Assembly: GCA_041649415.1 (NCBI GenBank) | Contig: JBAZND010000002.1 | Location: 124,001-188,000 of the forward strand | Source of the DNA: JALOAR01 sp041649415 | GTDB taxonomy: Bacteria; Patescibacteriota; Minisyncoccia; UBA6257; Colwellbacteraceae | Direction: 5' to 3' | DNA: 64,000 bases | In this document: positions 43,237-50,736 of the stretch, piece after piece | Numbering within the stretch: the first letter of the stretch is position 1 | Layout: every line of letters starts with the position of its first letter | The notes under the pieces: generated by a model | Databases searched by the model: none | Told to the model about the DNA's origin: nothing | What the model saw: only the letters and a program-made list of their open reading frames with translations | Translations under genes and position numbers: made by a program

Positions 43237-43514
43237 TGCGGATTCTTATCTAAAACCAGACCTTTCTCTGTGGCGATAATTTCAAGCATCTGTGGGTCAG
43301 TCATTTTAAAGAGAGTGTTTTTCAGTTCCGCGTTATTCATCTGTTCTATTTTGATGGAATCCTCAAGCGACATGATGTCATGCTTAAGTCCTACTGTTTT
43401 GGAATAAACGCATCCGCAAAAAATAACGGAAGCGACAAGAACCGTTCCCGCGAGAGATATTATCAATCTCCACGTTGATGCAATTCTTTGGTTGTTCGGT
43501 CTGATGATCGTCAT
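43212..43514 (-). CDS. ftsL: FtsL-like cell division protein
   Basis: 100 residues: short basic cytoplasmic start, a membrane helix (about 15-37), and a coiled coil (about 40-70: LKHDIMSLEDSIKIEQMNNA) followed by TDPQMLEIIATEKGLVLDK, the usual end of FtsL/DivIC proteins. Sequence identity in this family is low, so the call rests on topology and on its place between rsmH and ftsI. Confidence 0.75.
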   Translation of the reverse strand: MTIIRPNNQRIASTWRLIISLAGTVLVASVIFCGCVYSKTVGLKHDIMSLEDSIKIEQMNNAELKNTLFKMTDPQMLEIIATEKGLVLDKNPQWVFASLP

Positions 43515-43520
43515 TTCTAT

Positions 43521-44390
43521 TTAGTTCATAACGGCCGCTCGCAGTTTCGCTGATCGGGCTTTTGGGTTTGTTTTTATTTCCGCATACATCGGAGATATTG
43601 GCTTTTTGGTAAGAAGATTAATTCTGCCCGCACGCGCCATTTCTCTAAATGTATTTTTGACAATTCTGTCCTCAAGCGATTGGAAAGTGATTATGGCCAC
43701 TCTCCCGCCGAGTTTAAGAATCTGGGGGAGCGCATTAAGAACTTTTTCTAGGCTTTCTAATTCTTGATTTATAAAAATCCTGAAGGCTAAAAAAGTTCTC
43801 GTGGCTGGATGAATACGCCCGTGTTCATAACGCGAAGGCAATACGGAGCGGATGATCTCTACAAGACCGCCTGTTGTTTCAACCGGATTCTTCCTTTCCG
43901 CTTGCCAAATAGCGTCGGCAAGAGCCTTAGCATATCTTTCGCCAGAAACGGAAATAATACTTTTAAGATCATCTCTACTTAGTCGACGCAATACTTTGTG
44001 AAGGGGTTCATCATTGTCGCTATAAGTCATTAAAAGCGGTTCGTCTTTAAGGAAAGAGAAACCTCTCCCCTCATTGAGTTGAGTAGAAGAAAAACCGAGA
44101 TCTAGGAGTAAACCATCCGCAGATGGAAGATTTTTATTCCTTAAAATTTCCGGCAGACAAGTAAAATTCGCGTTTACAAGAATTACTCTTACGCCGGGAG
44201 CTTTAATTTCAACTCTGTCGATAACAGCCGGATCTCTGTCTACACCAAGTAAAGTTCCTCCCGGAGAAATTTGTTTCACGATTTCTTTGGCGTGTCCGCC
44301 TCCTCCGAGCGTTCCATCTATTACAAAATCTCCTTTTTTCGGAGAAAGGGTCTTCATAACCTCTTCCGTCATTACGGGAACGTGATTCAC
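43521..44390 (-). CDS. rsmH: 16S rRNA (cytosine1402-N4)-methyltransferase
   Basis: 289 residues. HVPVMTEEVMKTLSPK start, SAM-binding DGTLGGGGHAKEI, LLLDLGFSSTQLNEGRGFSF, and FLAFRIFINQELESLEK. Methylates C1402 in the decoding centre. GTG start at 44390, overlapping the mraZ stop by 4 bp. Confidence 0.97.
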   Translation of the reverse strand: MNHVPVMTEEVMKTLSPKKGDFVIDGTLGGGGHAKEIVKQISPGGTLLGVDRDPAVIDRVEIKAPGVRVILVNANFTCLPEILRNKNLPSADGLLLDLGFSSTQLNEGRGFSFLKDEPLLMTYSDNDEPLHKVLRRLSRDDLKSIISVSGERYAKALADAIWQAERKNPVETTGGLVEIIRSVLPSRYEHGRIHPATRTFLAFRIFINQELESLEKVLNALPQILKLGGRVAIITFQSLEDRIVKNTFREMARAGRINLLTKKPISPMYAEIKTNPKARSAKLRAAVMN

Positions 44391-44818
44391 AGGCCCAGCT
44401 CGCCCATTCTTTCGGCGATTTCTTCCGACCTTGATTCGGTTTCCATTTTATATTTATTCCAACAGTTAAGATCCCAAATTTCTGCTCGATTATAAAGTCC
44501 CGTAATAATCACTTCTTTTTCAAGTCCCGCATATTTTCGTAAGTAATCAGGAATTAAGATTCTCCCTTGAGCATCTATTTCGCAATCGGAGGCACCGGCA
44601 AGCATCAAGCGAGAGAAAGCTCTTGAGTTAGCTTGAGTAAGTGGGAGAGAAACGATTTTTCCGGCGAGTTTTTCCCATTCTGCGATTGAAAAAAGAAAGA
44701 GGCACTTGTCCAAACCACGCGTAACAATAGCTCCGCCTGAAAGTTGATTCCTAAACTTGGCAGGCACCGCAATTCTGCCTTTTACATCTATGTTATGTTG
44801 AAATTCACCGATGAACAT
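44387..44818 (-). CDS. mraZ: Transcriptional regulator MraZ
   Basis: 143 residues made of two SpoVT/AbrB-like halves: MFIGEFQHNIDVKGRIAVPA and DCEIDAQGRILIPDYLRKY, each with the family's D-xGR motif. It autoregulates the dcw cluster. The ATG at 44818 is chosen: it matches the family start, and the upstream reading from 44860 would run through the operator repeats. Confidence 0.95.
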   Translation of the reverse strand: MFIGEFQHNIDVKGRIAVPAKFRNQLSGGAIVTRGLDKCLFLFSIAEWEKLAGKIVSLPLTQANSRAFSRLMLAGASDCEIDAQGRILIPDYLRKYAGLEKEVIITGLYNRAEIWDLNCWNKYKMETESRSEEIAERMGELGL

Positions 44819-44849
44819 TTCTTTATATTCTATTGTCGGGTAAGTAACA

Positions 44850-44879
44850 CTTTCCACCACTTTTCCCCACTATACCCCG
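44850..44879 (-). promoter_or_regulatory. MraZ operator: three 10-bp direct repeats
   Basis: On the minus strand three consecutive 10-mers CGGGGTATAG, TGGGGAAAAG and TGGTGGAAAG, with G-blocks in phase every 10 bp, 31-61 nt before the mraZ ATG. MraZ is known to bind direct TGGG-type repeats spaced by 5 bp upstream of mraZ. They lie just after the predicted transcription start. Confidence 0.75.
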
Positions 44880-44880
44880 A

Positions 44881-44910
44881 AGTATACCCCTCTTCGCCAA
44901 AATGGGTCAA
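44881..44910 (-). promoter_or_regulatory. mraZ (dcw cluster) promoter
   Basis: Minus strand TTGACC (44910-44905), 18-bp spacer, TATACT (44886-44881). The MraZ repeats begin 2 nt downstream of the -10, so bound MraZ would block initiation. Confidence 0.65.
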
Positions 44911-44940
44911 AGGCGGATTTTATGGGCTTTTCGGGTCAAA

Positions 44941-45045
44941 AATGAACTTATCCACAAATACATAGCGTATTTGGCTTAAGCGAGCTAAAAAACTGTGGAA
45001 AACGCAAAATCTGCCAATTAGCGCAATCGCATTAATTGGCAAAGA
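44941..45045. other. Intergenic region between mraZ promoter and tgt
   Basis: Holds a perfect DnaA-box sequence TTATCCACA (44948-44956), a near-match TGTGGAAAA (44994-45002) and an inverted repeat GCCAATTA...TAATTGGC (45013-45020 / 45033-45040) just past the tgt stop that may be a weak terminator. No gene is seen. Confidence 0.45.
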
Positions 45046-46191
45046 TTAGATAGCGCCTCTTTTTATTTTTTTCCTTATTTCCGCGACGTAATCGTTGAAA
45101 TAATAAACATTATGAAATGTTAAAAGCCGAAGCCCCGTGATTTCGTGAGCGCGAATAAGATGTGACAAATATCCTTTTGTATGCCCTTTGCAAACAAAGC
45201 AATCGCAATTCGGGTCAAGCGGTTCTTTGGACGCTTTTCCTTTCAGATACTTGGTTTTAGTGAGGTCTATTTTCCCGCGTGAGGTAAAAGCATTTCCGTG
45301 ACGAGCATAATGAGTCGGCACCGTGCAATCAAAAGTGTCAATTCCTGCCGAGATAATATATTCCATATCTTCAAGAAAGCCGACGCCCAAAAGATGGCGA
45401 GGTTTTTCTTTGGGAAGTTCTTTTGTCGCCCAACCGATAATTTTGACCATCTTTTTTTTGTCAGAACCATATTCTCCTCCTATGCCGAATCCGTCAAAAG
45501 GACGGGAAGCCATGAATTTTGCGCTTTCTTTTCGTAAATCTTCATACTTTCCTCCCTGAACTATGCCAAAAAGCGCTTGGGCGGTTTTTTTGGTTTTAAG
45601 ACAAACATCCGCCCATCGGTGGGTTTTCTTTAGCGATTCGGCAGTGTATTCCAAATTCGCAGTCGGGACTGTAGCTTCATCAAAAGCAAAAATAATATCC
45701 GCGCCGATATTTTCCTGTATTTTTATGGATTCTTTAGGCCCCATAAAAATTTTCTTACCGTCCACATAAGAAGTGAATTCAACTCCTTCGTCCGTTATTT
45801 TAAGAAGTCGCGGTTGGGCACCTTTAATTATCACTTCTCCCGTTTCGTGTCTCATTATTTTGCTAATTCCGTAATCGCGGCCGAAGCCGAGACTTAACAC
45901 TTGAAATCCGCCGGAATCAGTCATTACGGGGACGTTTATATTCGCGAATTTATGAATTCCTCCATGATTCTTGATTAATTTCTCACCGGGCTTGAGATGC
46001 AGATGATAAGCGTTTGCGATAATCATTTGCGTGCCCGTGGGAATCATCTCTTCCGAAGAAAGCGCTTTAATAGTCGCTTGAGTTGCCACCGGAATGAAAC
46101 ACGGAGTTTCTACTTCGCCATGTGGGGTTTTAAGAACGCCCAGTCGGGCGTTCGTTTTATCGGATTCTTTTAAAATCTTGAATTCAATCAT
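45046..46191 (-). CDS. tgt: Queuine tRNA-ribosyltransferase
   Basis: 381 residues, TIM barrel. Active-site MTDSGGFQVLSLG, the nucleophile region GIGGEYGS, and the zinc site CDCFVC...HLIRAHE near the C-terminus are present. It exchanges G34 for preQ1 in GUN tRNAs; tRNA-Tyr(GTA) at 52462 is a candidate substrate. No queuosine synthesis genes are in the window. The start overlaps the ppaC stop (ATGA). Confidence 0.96.
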   Translation of the reverse strand: MIEFKILKESDKTNARLGVLKTPHGEVETPCFIPVATQATIKALSSEEMIPTGTQMIIANAYHLHLKPGEKLIKNHGGIHKFANINVPVMTDSGGFQVLSLGFGRDYGISKIMRHETGEVIIKGAQPRLLKITDEGVEFTSYVDGKKIFMGPKESIKIQENIGADIIFAFDEATVPTANLEYTAESLKKTHRWADVCLKTKKTAQALFGIVQGGKYEDLRKESAKFMASRPFDGFGIGGEYGSDKKKMVKIIGWATKELPKEKPRHLLGVGFLEDMEYIISAGIDTFDCTVPTHYARHGNAFTSRGKIDLTKTKYLKGKASKEPLDPNCDCFVCKGHTKGYLSHLIRAHEITGLRLLTFHNVYYFNDYVAEIRKKIKRGAI

Positions 46192-47096
46192 AGCGTTTTG
46201 AACACTTCTTCAAGCGGAGGAACAACCTGTTTTTTACGTGAGATAATTCCGTTGAAGTGAAAGGTGTCTCCTTTTTCCGCCTGCATTCCGAACGCAAGCT
46301 GGATTGTTTCTCTGTCGCCTGCAAAATATACAAGACTTTTTTCGTTGATAATATCTGTCGCGGTAAAGAGAACCGCTTCATATCCTTTCTCCGACTTTAG
46401 TCTTTCCAACTCGGCTATTATTTCCGGCTTTCTTTTCTCCACCTCGGAAAGTTCTGCCATTCCCTCAAAAGCGCTGATACCGATTTTGTGACCGGACATA
46501 TCAAATTCTTTAAAGTCGGTGACAATTACTTCTTTTATGTCTCGGCCTGTTATTGCCGGAATCGCCGATTTGATTTCGATGCCGTAGGCGATAATGTCTT
46601 CTATGCCCGCGATCGGAGCGAGATGGTGAGCGATTTTTTTGTCTTCCTCGGTTGTCGTGGGCGATTTAAAAACAATAGTATCAGCGAGAATTCCCGCTAA
46701 GAGGAGTTTCGCGAGGAGCGGGTGGTTTTTGATTTCGTCCATATAGGTTTTCGCAATAATGGAACAGGTCGAACCCAACGGTTCCGCATGAAAGAAAATA
46801 GGCGCGGAAGAGGAAAAGTTTATCTTGTGGTGATCTAAGACGCCAATAATTTCCGCCTTGTCCGCACCATCTGCCATTTGAGAGCTTTCGTTATGATCAA
46901 CGAGAAACACTTTTTTTTTGGAAATGTCGGAAAGAGTTTCCGGAATGGGAACGTTTAATTTATTTAAAACAGAAGCTGTTTCCTTGTTAATATCTCCTGC
47001 GACAGCGGGTTTGTATCCCATAAGTTCCGCGGCAGCGATAGCTGAAACAACACTATCGGTGTCGGGATTCTTGTGGCCGATTACGTAAGTATCCAT
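46188..47096 (-). CDS. ppaC: Manganese-dependent inorganic pyrophosphatase (family II, DHH)
   Basis: 302 residues. DHH family motifs in order: GHKNPDTDSV, LVDHNE, GVLDHHK, and the C-terminal DHHA2 domain ending with SRKKQVVPPL. Hydrolyses pyrophosphate made by synthetases and polymerases. No CBS regulatory insert. Confidence 0.95.
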   Translation of the reverse strand: MDTYVIGHKNPDTDSVVSAIAAAELMGYKPAVAGDINKETASVLNKLNVPIPETLSDISKKKVFLVDHNESSQMADGADKAEIIGVLDHHKINFSSSAPIFFHAEPLGSTCSIIAKTYMDEIKNHPLLAKLLLAGILADTIVFKSPTTTEEDKKIAHHLAPIAGIEDIIAYGIEIKSAIPAITGRDIKEVIVTDFKEFDMSGHKIGISAFEGMAELSEVEKRKPEIIAELERLKSEKGYEAVLFTATDIINEKSLVYFAGDRETIQLAFGMQAEKGDTFHFNGIISRKKQVVPPLEEVFKTL

Positions 47097-47105
47097 ATTG
47101 ATTGC

Positions 47106-47135
47106 ATTCTAAGGCTTTTCGGAGCAGCTTATCAA
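47106..47135 (-). promoter_or_regulatory. ppaC-tgt promoter
   Basis: Minus strand TTGATA (47135-47130), 18-bp spacer, TAGAAT (47111-47106), 9 nt before the ppaC ATG; predicted leader only 2-3 nt. Confidence 0.6.
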
Positions 47136-47842
47136 GAAAAGCGGAAATATGCCGCCCATCGGTCATAGAGCTCTTTAGTCGCCACAATGTCACCCATATT
47201 GTATTTGGCAATTTCTAAAAATTTACCCTCTTTGAAAAGTTTGCTGACATCTTCCCCTTTTACATCGCCGCTTTTCGGACTTTCAATGCCAAATGCGCGG
47301 CACCACATATGGAGACTTCCGTGCGCGAAGCGGGTTGCGCCGTAAAAAGAAAGCTGGTCGTATAAATCGGTGTGTCTCACCGTTCCGAATCGGCCGTAAC
47401 GGTCAGCCATCAAGTCTACTGTCGGACGGATGCCTTTAACCGCCGAGCGAGCGATGATGAAAGGCGCGTCAAAACCGCGGCTGTTAAAACCGATTATTTC
47501 TTCCGTCCTTTCCGCAAGTTCCCAAAATTGAGAGAGCATGTCGGCTTCAGACATCGAAATAAGTTTAATGCCGTTTTCTTCCGTTTCGGGAATATTCGTA
47601 TCGGGTGCCTGAAAATAAACAGCTCCTTTCATGGAATCAGCGTCAAGAACGCCAATTGCCACTATCTCACCGGTTAAGGGAGAGAGGGCAAATCCCGATT
47701 CTAAATCATTCATTAACTCATCAAGTTCGTCTTCGCTCCCCGCCTCTTTCCGAGCGCGTTTTGTGAGAAGTTCCTTTGTCGTCTCGTCCATTAGCGAGAG
47801 TTCTTCGCCGACGGTTTCAATATCAAAAACAAGTTTTGCCAT
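47132..47842 (-). CDS. 3'-5' exonuclease, DnaQ/RNase H fold (PolB-exo-like)
   Basis: 236 residues. DEDDy-type motifs: Exo I VFDIETVG, Exo II GFNSRGFDAPFI and Exo III YNMGDIVAT with the tyrosine variant. An inserted acidic helix (about 18-50) follows Exo I. It most resembles predicted B-family-polymerase-type exonucleases that occur as stand-alone proteins. Role in proofreading or repair is not known. It precedes ppaC. Confidence 0.8.
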   Translation of the reverse strand: MAKLVFDIETVGEELSLMDETTKELLTKRARKEAGSEDELDELMNDLESGFALSPLTGEIVAIGVLDADSMKGAVYFQAPDTNIPETEENGIKLISMSEADMLSQFWELAERTEEIIGFNSRGFDAPFIIARSAVKGIRPTVDLMADRYGRFGTVRHTDLYDQLSFYGATRFAHGSLHMWCRAFGIESPKSGDVKGEDVSKLFKEGKFLEIAKYNMGDIVATKELYDRWAAYFRFS

Positions 47843-47848
47843 GAACTA

Positions 47849-47878
47849 ATGATAATTTATTTTTTACGCTCTTTGTAA
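47849..47878 (-). promoter_or_regulatory. Exonuclease gene promoter, leaderless type
   Basis: Minus strand TTACAA (47878-47873), 18-bp spacer, TATCAT (47854-47849), then exactly 6 nt and the ATG. Lies over the end of rarA. Confidence 0.55.
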
Positions 47879-49113
47879 TATTTGCGTCCTTTCAATTTTT
47901 CCGGCAAGTAATCCTGTTTCACTTCCCCCTTAAAATTCGGATTGTATTTGTAATCTTTTCCAAAACCCAGTTCTTGCATAAGTTTTGTGGGGGCATTTCG
48001 CAAATGTAGCGGCACCGGTTCGTTTGGGAGTTCTTTAATGTCTCGTTGCACTTCGCCGTAGGCGGTATAGAGAGCGTTGCTCTTGGGACACTTGGCCATA
48101 TACACAACCGCCTGGGCAAGTGCCAGAGCACACTCGGGCATGCCGATATATTGGCAAGCGGCGTAGGCAGAGACGGCTTGAGTCAGGGCCGCGGGATTTG
48201 CGATTCCAATGTCTTCCGAGGCAAAACGAATTATGCGACGGGCAATGTATAGGGGGTCTTCTCCCGCTTCAAGCATTCGTCCGAGCCAATAAAGACTCGC
48301 ATTTTCATCCGAACCGCGCATAGACTTATGGAGGGCAGAAATAATATTGTAATGTTCTTCGCCAGCACGGTCATATAAGAGATGACTTTTTTGAAAAGCT
48401 TCTTTTACCAAATCGGCGTTTATTTTAATAACTTTTCTTTTATCCGTTCTGGCCGATTTAACGGCAAGTTCCAAAGCATTTAGAGCCGAACGCGCGTCGC
48501 CGTTTGCCATTGTTCCCAAGAATTTAACGCTTTCATCGCTTATATCGATCTTTAATTTCCCTAATCCTTTTTCTTTATCGATTAAGGCTAGACGAATGAT
48601 TTTCACGATGTCTTCTATTTCCAAAGCAGACAACACAAAAACCCGGCAACGGGAAAGTAGCGCCGAATTTACCTCAAAAGAAGGGTTTTCGGTTGTTGCG
48701 CCGATTAAAGTAATCGTTCCTTTCTCAACAAAAGGCAGAAAAGCGTCTTGCTGGGATTTATTGAATCGGTGTATTTCGTCAATAAAAAATACTGTTCTCT
48801 TACCGTGAAGCCTCAACCTTTCATCCGCTTCGGCAATAATCGCCCGCGCTTCTTTAACGCTCCCGCCGGTTGCTGATATTTCAACAAAAACGGATTTTGT
48901 CATCTTGGCGATGATTTTTGCAAGCGTAGTTTTGCCGCATCCGGGAGGCCCCCAAAAAATCATCGAAGGAATTTCGTCTCGCTCGATTGCAGCCCGAAGC
49001 ATTTTCTTTTCTCCCACGATATTTCCCTGTCCAAAAAAATCCTCGATCCGTTCGGGACGCATTCGGTCCGCTAGCGGGGCGGCAGATTTGACGTTTTCCT
49101 CGAAGAGGTCCAT
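47857..49113 (-). CDS. rarA: Replication-associated recombination protein A (MgsA/RarA)
   Basis: 418 residues. AAA+ domain with LADRMRPERIEDFFGQ, Walker A WGPPGCGKTTL, Walker B VFFIDEIHRFNKSQQD and sensor GATTENPSFEVNSALLSRC, then the family's C-terminal tetramerisation domain. Acts at stalled forks. The ATG at 49113 is used; the open frame extends 60 codons upstream but runs over the terminator of the previous gene, and -10 TAAAAT lies 8 nt before this ATG. Confidence 0.95.
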   Translation of the reverse strand: MDLFEENVKSAAPLADRMRPERIEDFFGQGNIVGEKKMLRAAIERDEIPSMIFWGPPGCGKTTLAKIIAKMTKSVFVEISATGGSVKEARAIIAEADERLRLHGKRTVFFIDEIHRFNKSQQDAFLPFVEKGTITLIGATTENPSFEVNSALLSRCRVFVLSALEIEDIVKIIRLALIDKEKGLGKLKIDISDESVKFLGTMANGDARSALNALELAVKSARTDKRKVIKINADLVKEAFQKSHLLYDRAGEEHYNIISALHKSMRGSDENASLYWLGRMLEAGEDPLYIARRIIRFASEDIGIANPAALTQAVSAYAACQYIGMPECALALAQAVVYMAKCPKSNALYTAYGEVQRDIKELPNEPVPLHLRNAPTKLMQELGFGKDYKYNPNFKGEVKQDYLPEKLKGRKYYKERKK

Positions 49114-49148
49114 ATGGCCGTATTTTAGTCTCTTTAAAAGGTAATAAA

Positions 49149-49171
49149 AAGCCGCCTTTAATGGGCGGCTT
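49149..49171 (-). terminator. Terminator of the zinc-ribbon gene at 49158
   Basis: Stem AAGCCGCC/GGCGGCTT (49171-49164 with 49156-49149) followed by T-rich sequence on the minus strand. The stop codon of the gene is in the loop. Confidence 0.8.
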
Positions 49172-49439
49172 CTGGCTTTGTGCGATGTTCGGAGCCGTGC
49201 TTTACCTCTCCGTTTACCAGATAGGCGGGCATGTCTTGTCTGTTTAACACAAGCCTCCCGGGACCGAAATGCAATCTTCCACAGACATCGCATGCGTATG
49301 CGGCGTCATAGCTTTCACATCCCGTTCGGAGTATCGTTTTTCTTATCTCGTCCCCCGTATCTATGCTGCCCAGACATCCCTTCTCAGCACAAGTAAACTT
49401 GGTTGCCTTGGATTTGAAGAAGTTGCTGACCTCCGCCAT
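49158..49439 (-). CDS. Small zinc-ribbon protein, unknown function
   Basis: 93 residues, not recognised. Cysteines at CAEKGC (about 17-22) and CDVC (about 50-53) plus a central single Cys suggest a zinc-binding fold; the ACDVCGRLHFGPGRLVLNRQ segment is shared in form with the gene at 49528 (YSCPKCGRLHF). A strong Shine-Dalgarno AGGAGGG lies 9 nt before the ATG, unlike most genes here. It has its own terminator and is probably a single-gene unit. Confidence 0.7.
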   Translation of the reverse strand: MAEVSNFFKSKATKFTCAEKGCLGSIDTGDEIRKTILRTGCESYDAAYACDVCGRLHFGPGRLVLNRQDMPAYLVNGEVKHGSEHRTKPEAAH

Positions 49440-49516
49440 TTATTTATTCCCTCCTGTAAGATTATTTTGGAAACGTGCTCTGTCCCTTATGACATGTTTA
49501 CGCATGCTTGTCAAAT

Positions 49517-49541
49517 AAAAAGACCGTCTAACGACGATCTT
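49517..49541 (-). terminator. Terminator of the zinc-ribbon gene at 49528
   Basis: Minus strand stem AAGATCGTC / GACGGTCTT with loop GTTA and following T run. The TAG stop codon is in the loop and the last two codons form the stem, as in the neighbouring gene. Confidence 0.8.
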
Positions 49542-49815
49542 CTGGCAGAGAGAAAATAACGGTCGTGGCCAATCTTCTTGACGGCAACATAACGACTTCC
49601 CTCTTTCTGCCACGCTTTGCGAGATAGAGTCTTTCCTGACTATTTACTTCCTCTCCGGCCCCATAAGCGCCTATACCGGAATAAAAATGCAGTCGTCCGC
49701 ATTTAGGGCATGAATAAAGCTGTTCCTCGCTCATGCACCCTTTAAGACGCGATACTTTCTCCGCTTTTTTCGTATTTATCTCGATCCTACATCCTTCACA
49801 CTTGAATCTAGCCAC
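49528..49815 (-). CDS. Small zinc-ribbon protein, unknown function
   Basis: 95 residues, not recognised. CEGC (near residue 6), a lone Cys, and CPKCGRLHF (about 36-44) form a likely zinc site; the C-terminus is basic. I choose the GTG at 49815 because a full Shine-Dalgarno (GAGGTGA) sits 5 nt before it; the GTG at 49824 would be too close to that site. Related in pattern to the gene at 49158. Confidence 0.65.
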   Translation of the reverse strand: MARFKCEGCRIEINTKKAEKVSRLKGCMSEEQLYSCPKCGRLHFYSGIGAYGAGEEVNSQERLYLAKRGRKREVVMLPSRRLATTVIFSLPEDRR

Positions 49816-49868
49816 CGGACTCACCTCTCTCTTTTATAATTTGGAACGTGCTTAATATTCTTTTAATA

Positions 49869-50066
49869 CTATCCGTTTAAATCGGCAAGAATGGCTTCCA
49901 GGTCCAAACCGTATGTTTCAACTATCATATTGAGAGTGAGTTTATCCATTTCCATCGCCGCCATCGGGCATGTTGGGCATGGAACGCCGTGTTTTACAAG
50001 TTTTTCCGCGTTTCCTGTCCCTCCCACAATCTCTCCAAGAATTGAATCTTTCGTAAAATTTGCCAT
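49869..50066 (-). CDS. DUF1858-type redox-disulfide domain protein
   Basis: 65 residues. FTKDSILGEIVGGTGNAEKL, then CPTCP and AILADLNG, match the DUF1858 family (hybrid-cluster-protein-associated redox disulfide), small proteins that often stand alone; function unsettled. The ATG at 50066 is the family-like start; the frame opens 18 codons earlier. Confidence 0.75.
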   Translation of the reverse strand: MANFTKDSILGEIVGGTGNAEKLVKHGVPCPTCPMAAMEMDKLTLNMIVETYGLDLEAILADLNG

Positions 50067-50178
50067 AGCTTTTTTTAGCAGATTAAAATACTCGCGTAAA
50101 GCCGGAATATGATATATCATTCCGCTTATCTGGTTCTTGGCCCGCTTGAATAATTGGCGTGTAATTGAATAGAGCGTT

Positions 50179-50199
50179 AAGTTTTCAAGTCTGTTGGGT
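50179..50199 (+). repeat. 21-bp direct repeat, copy 1 (upstream of tRNA-Val)
   Basis: Identical to 53430-53450, on the same strand; begins AAGTTTTCAAG and ends TGTTGGGT. It ends 8 nt before the tRNA. Possibly a promoter or leader element. Confidence 0.7.
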
Positions 50200-50207
50200 T
50201 TCTAAGC

Positions 50208-50280
50208 GGGCACTTAGCTCAGCGGTTAGAGCGTTCCGTTCACATCGGAAAGGTCACTGGTTCGATTCCAGTAGCGCCCA
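50208..50280 (+). tRNA. trnV: tRNA-Val(CAC)
   Basis: 73-nt cloverleaf: D arm GCTC/GAGC, anticodon stem TTCCG/CGGAA around TTCACAT (anticodon CAC), variable AGGTC, T arm ACTGG-TTCGATT-CCAGT, discriminator A, CCA not encoded. The acceptor GGGCACT / AGCGCCC has one A-C mismatch at pair 5-68. Confidence 0.9.
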
Positions 50281-50285
50281 CAAAC

Positions 50286-50327
50286 AAATTCTGCCAGACT
50301 TCACGGTCGTGAAGTCTGGCAGAATTT
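50286..50327. terminator. 19-bp perfect inverted repeat between tRNA-Val and rplL
   Basis: Arms 50286-50304 and 50309-50327 pair perfectly around a GGTC loop. It starts AAATTCTGCC and ends GGCAGAATTT. It lies between convergent transcripts and probably terminates both, though the T runs are short (three), so another role is possible. Confidence 0.6.
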
Positions 50328-50358
50328 CGTGACGAAGAAAAATTCGTTCAAATAAAAC

Positions 50359-50727
50359 TTACTGGAGTTCAACTGTGGCGCCAGCTTCGGTGAGTTTATT
50401 CTTCAGTTCTTCGGCTTCTTCTTTGTTTAATCCCTCTCTAACCACTTTCGGAACTCCGTCAACGATATCCTTGGCCTCTTTAAGTCCCAGGCCGGTTACT
50501 TCGCGAACAATCTTAATGACGTTAATCTTTTGTTCGCCGGCGGCGGAGAGCACCACGTTCCAAGAATCTTTTTCTTCAGCGGCAGAAGCGGCGCCCGCTC
50601 CGGCTCCGCTTACGGCCATAGCGGCCGCAGAAACGCCGAATTTCTCTTCAAGCGCTTTCACCAGTTCAGCAAGTTCCGCAACGGATAAAGCTTCAATTTT
50701 TGAGATTATATCTTCAAATTTTTCCAT
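50359..50727 (-). CDS. rplL: Ribosomal protein bL12 (L7/L12)
   Basis: 122 residues. N-terminal dimerisation helices, alanine-rich hinge (about 35-52) and globular C-terminal domain with EKINVIKIVREVTGLGLKEA-like sequence that recruits EF-Tu and EF-G. 9 nt after rplJ. Confidence 0.98.
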   Translation of the reverse strand: MEKFEDIISKIEALSVAELAELVKALEEKFGVSAAAMAVSGAGAGAASAAEEKDSWNVVLSAAGEQKINVIKIVREVTGLGLKEAKDIVDGVPKVVREGLNKEEAEELKNKLTEAGATVELQ

Positions 50728-50736
50728 TTGTTTTTA

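Noticed and set aside
49114..49293. 60-codon N-terminal extension of rarA
   Set aside because: It crosses the terminator and coding end of the upstream gene and has basic low-similarity sequence; the promoter -10 lies just before the ATG at 49113.
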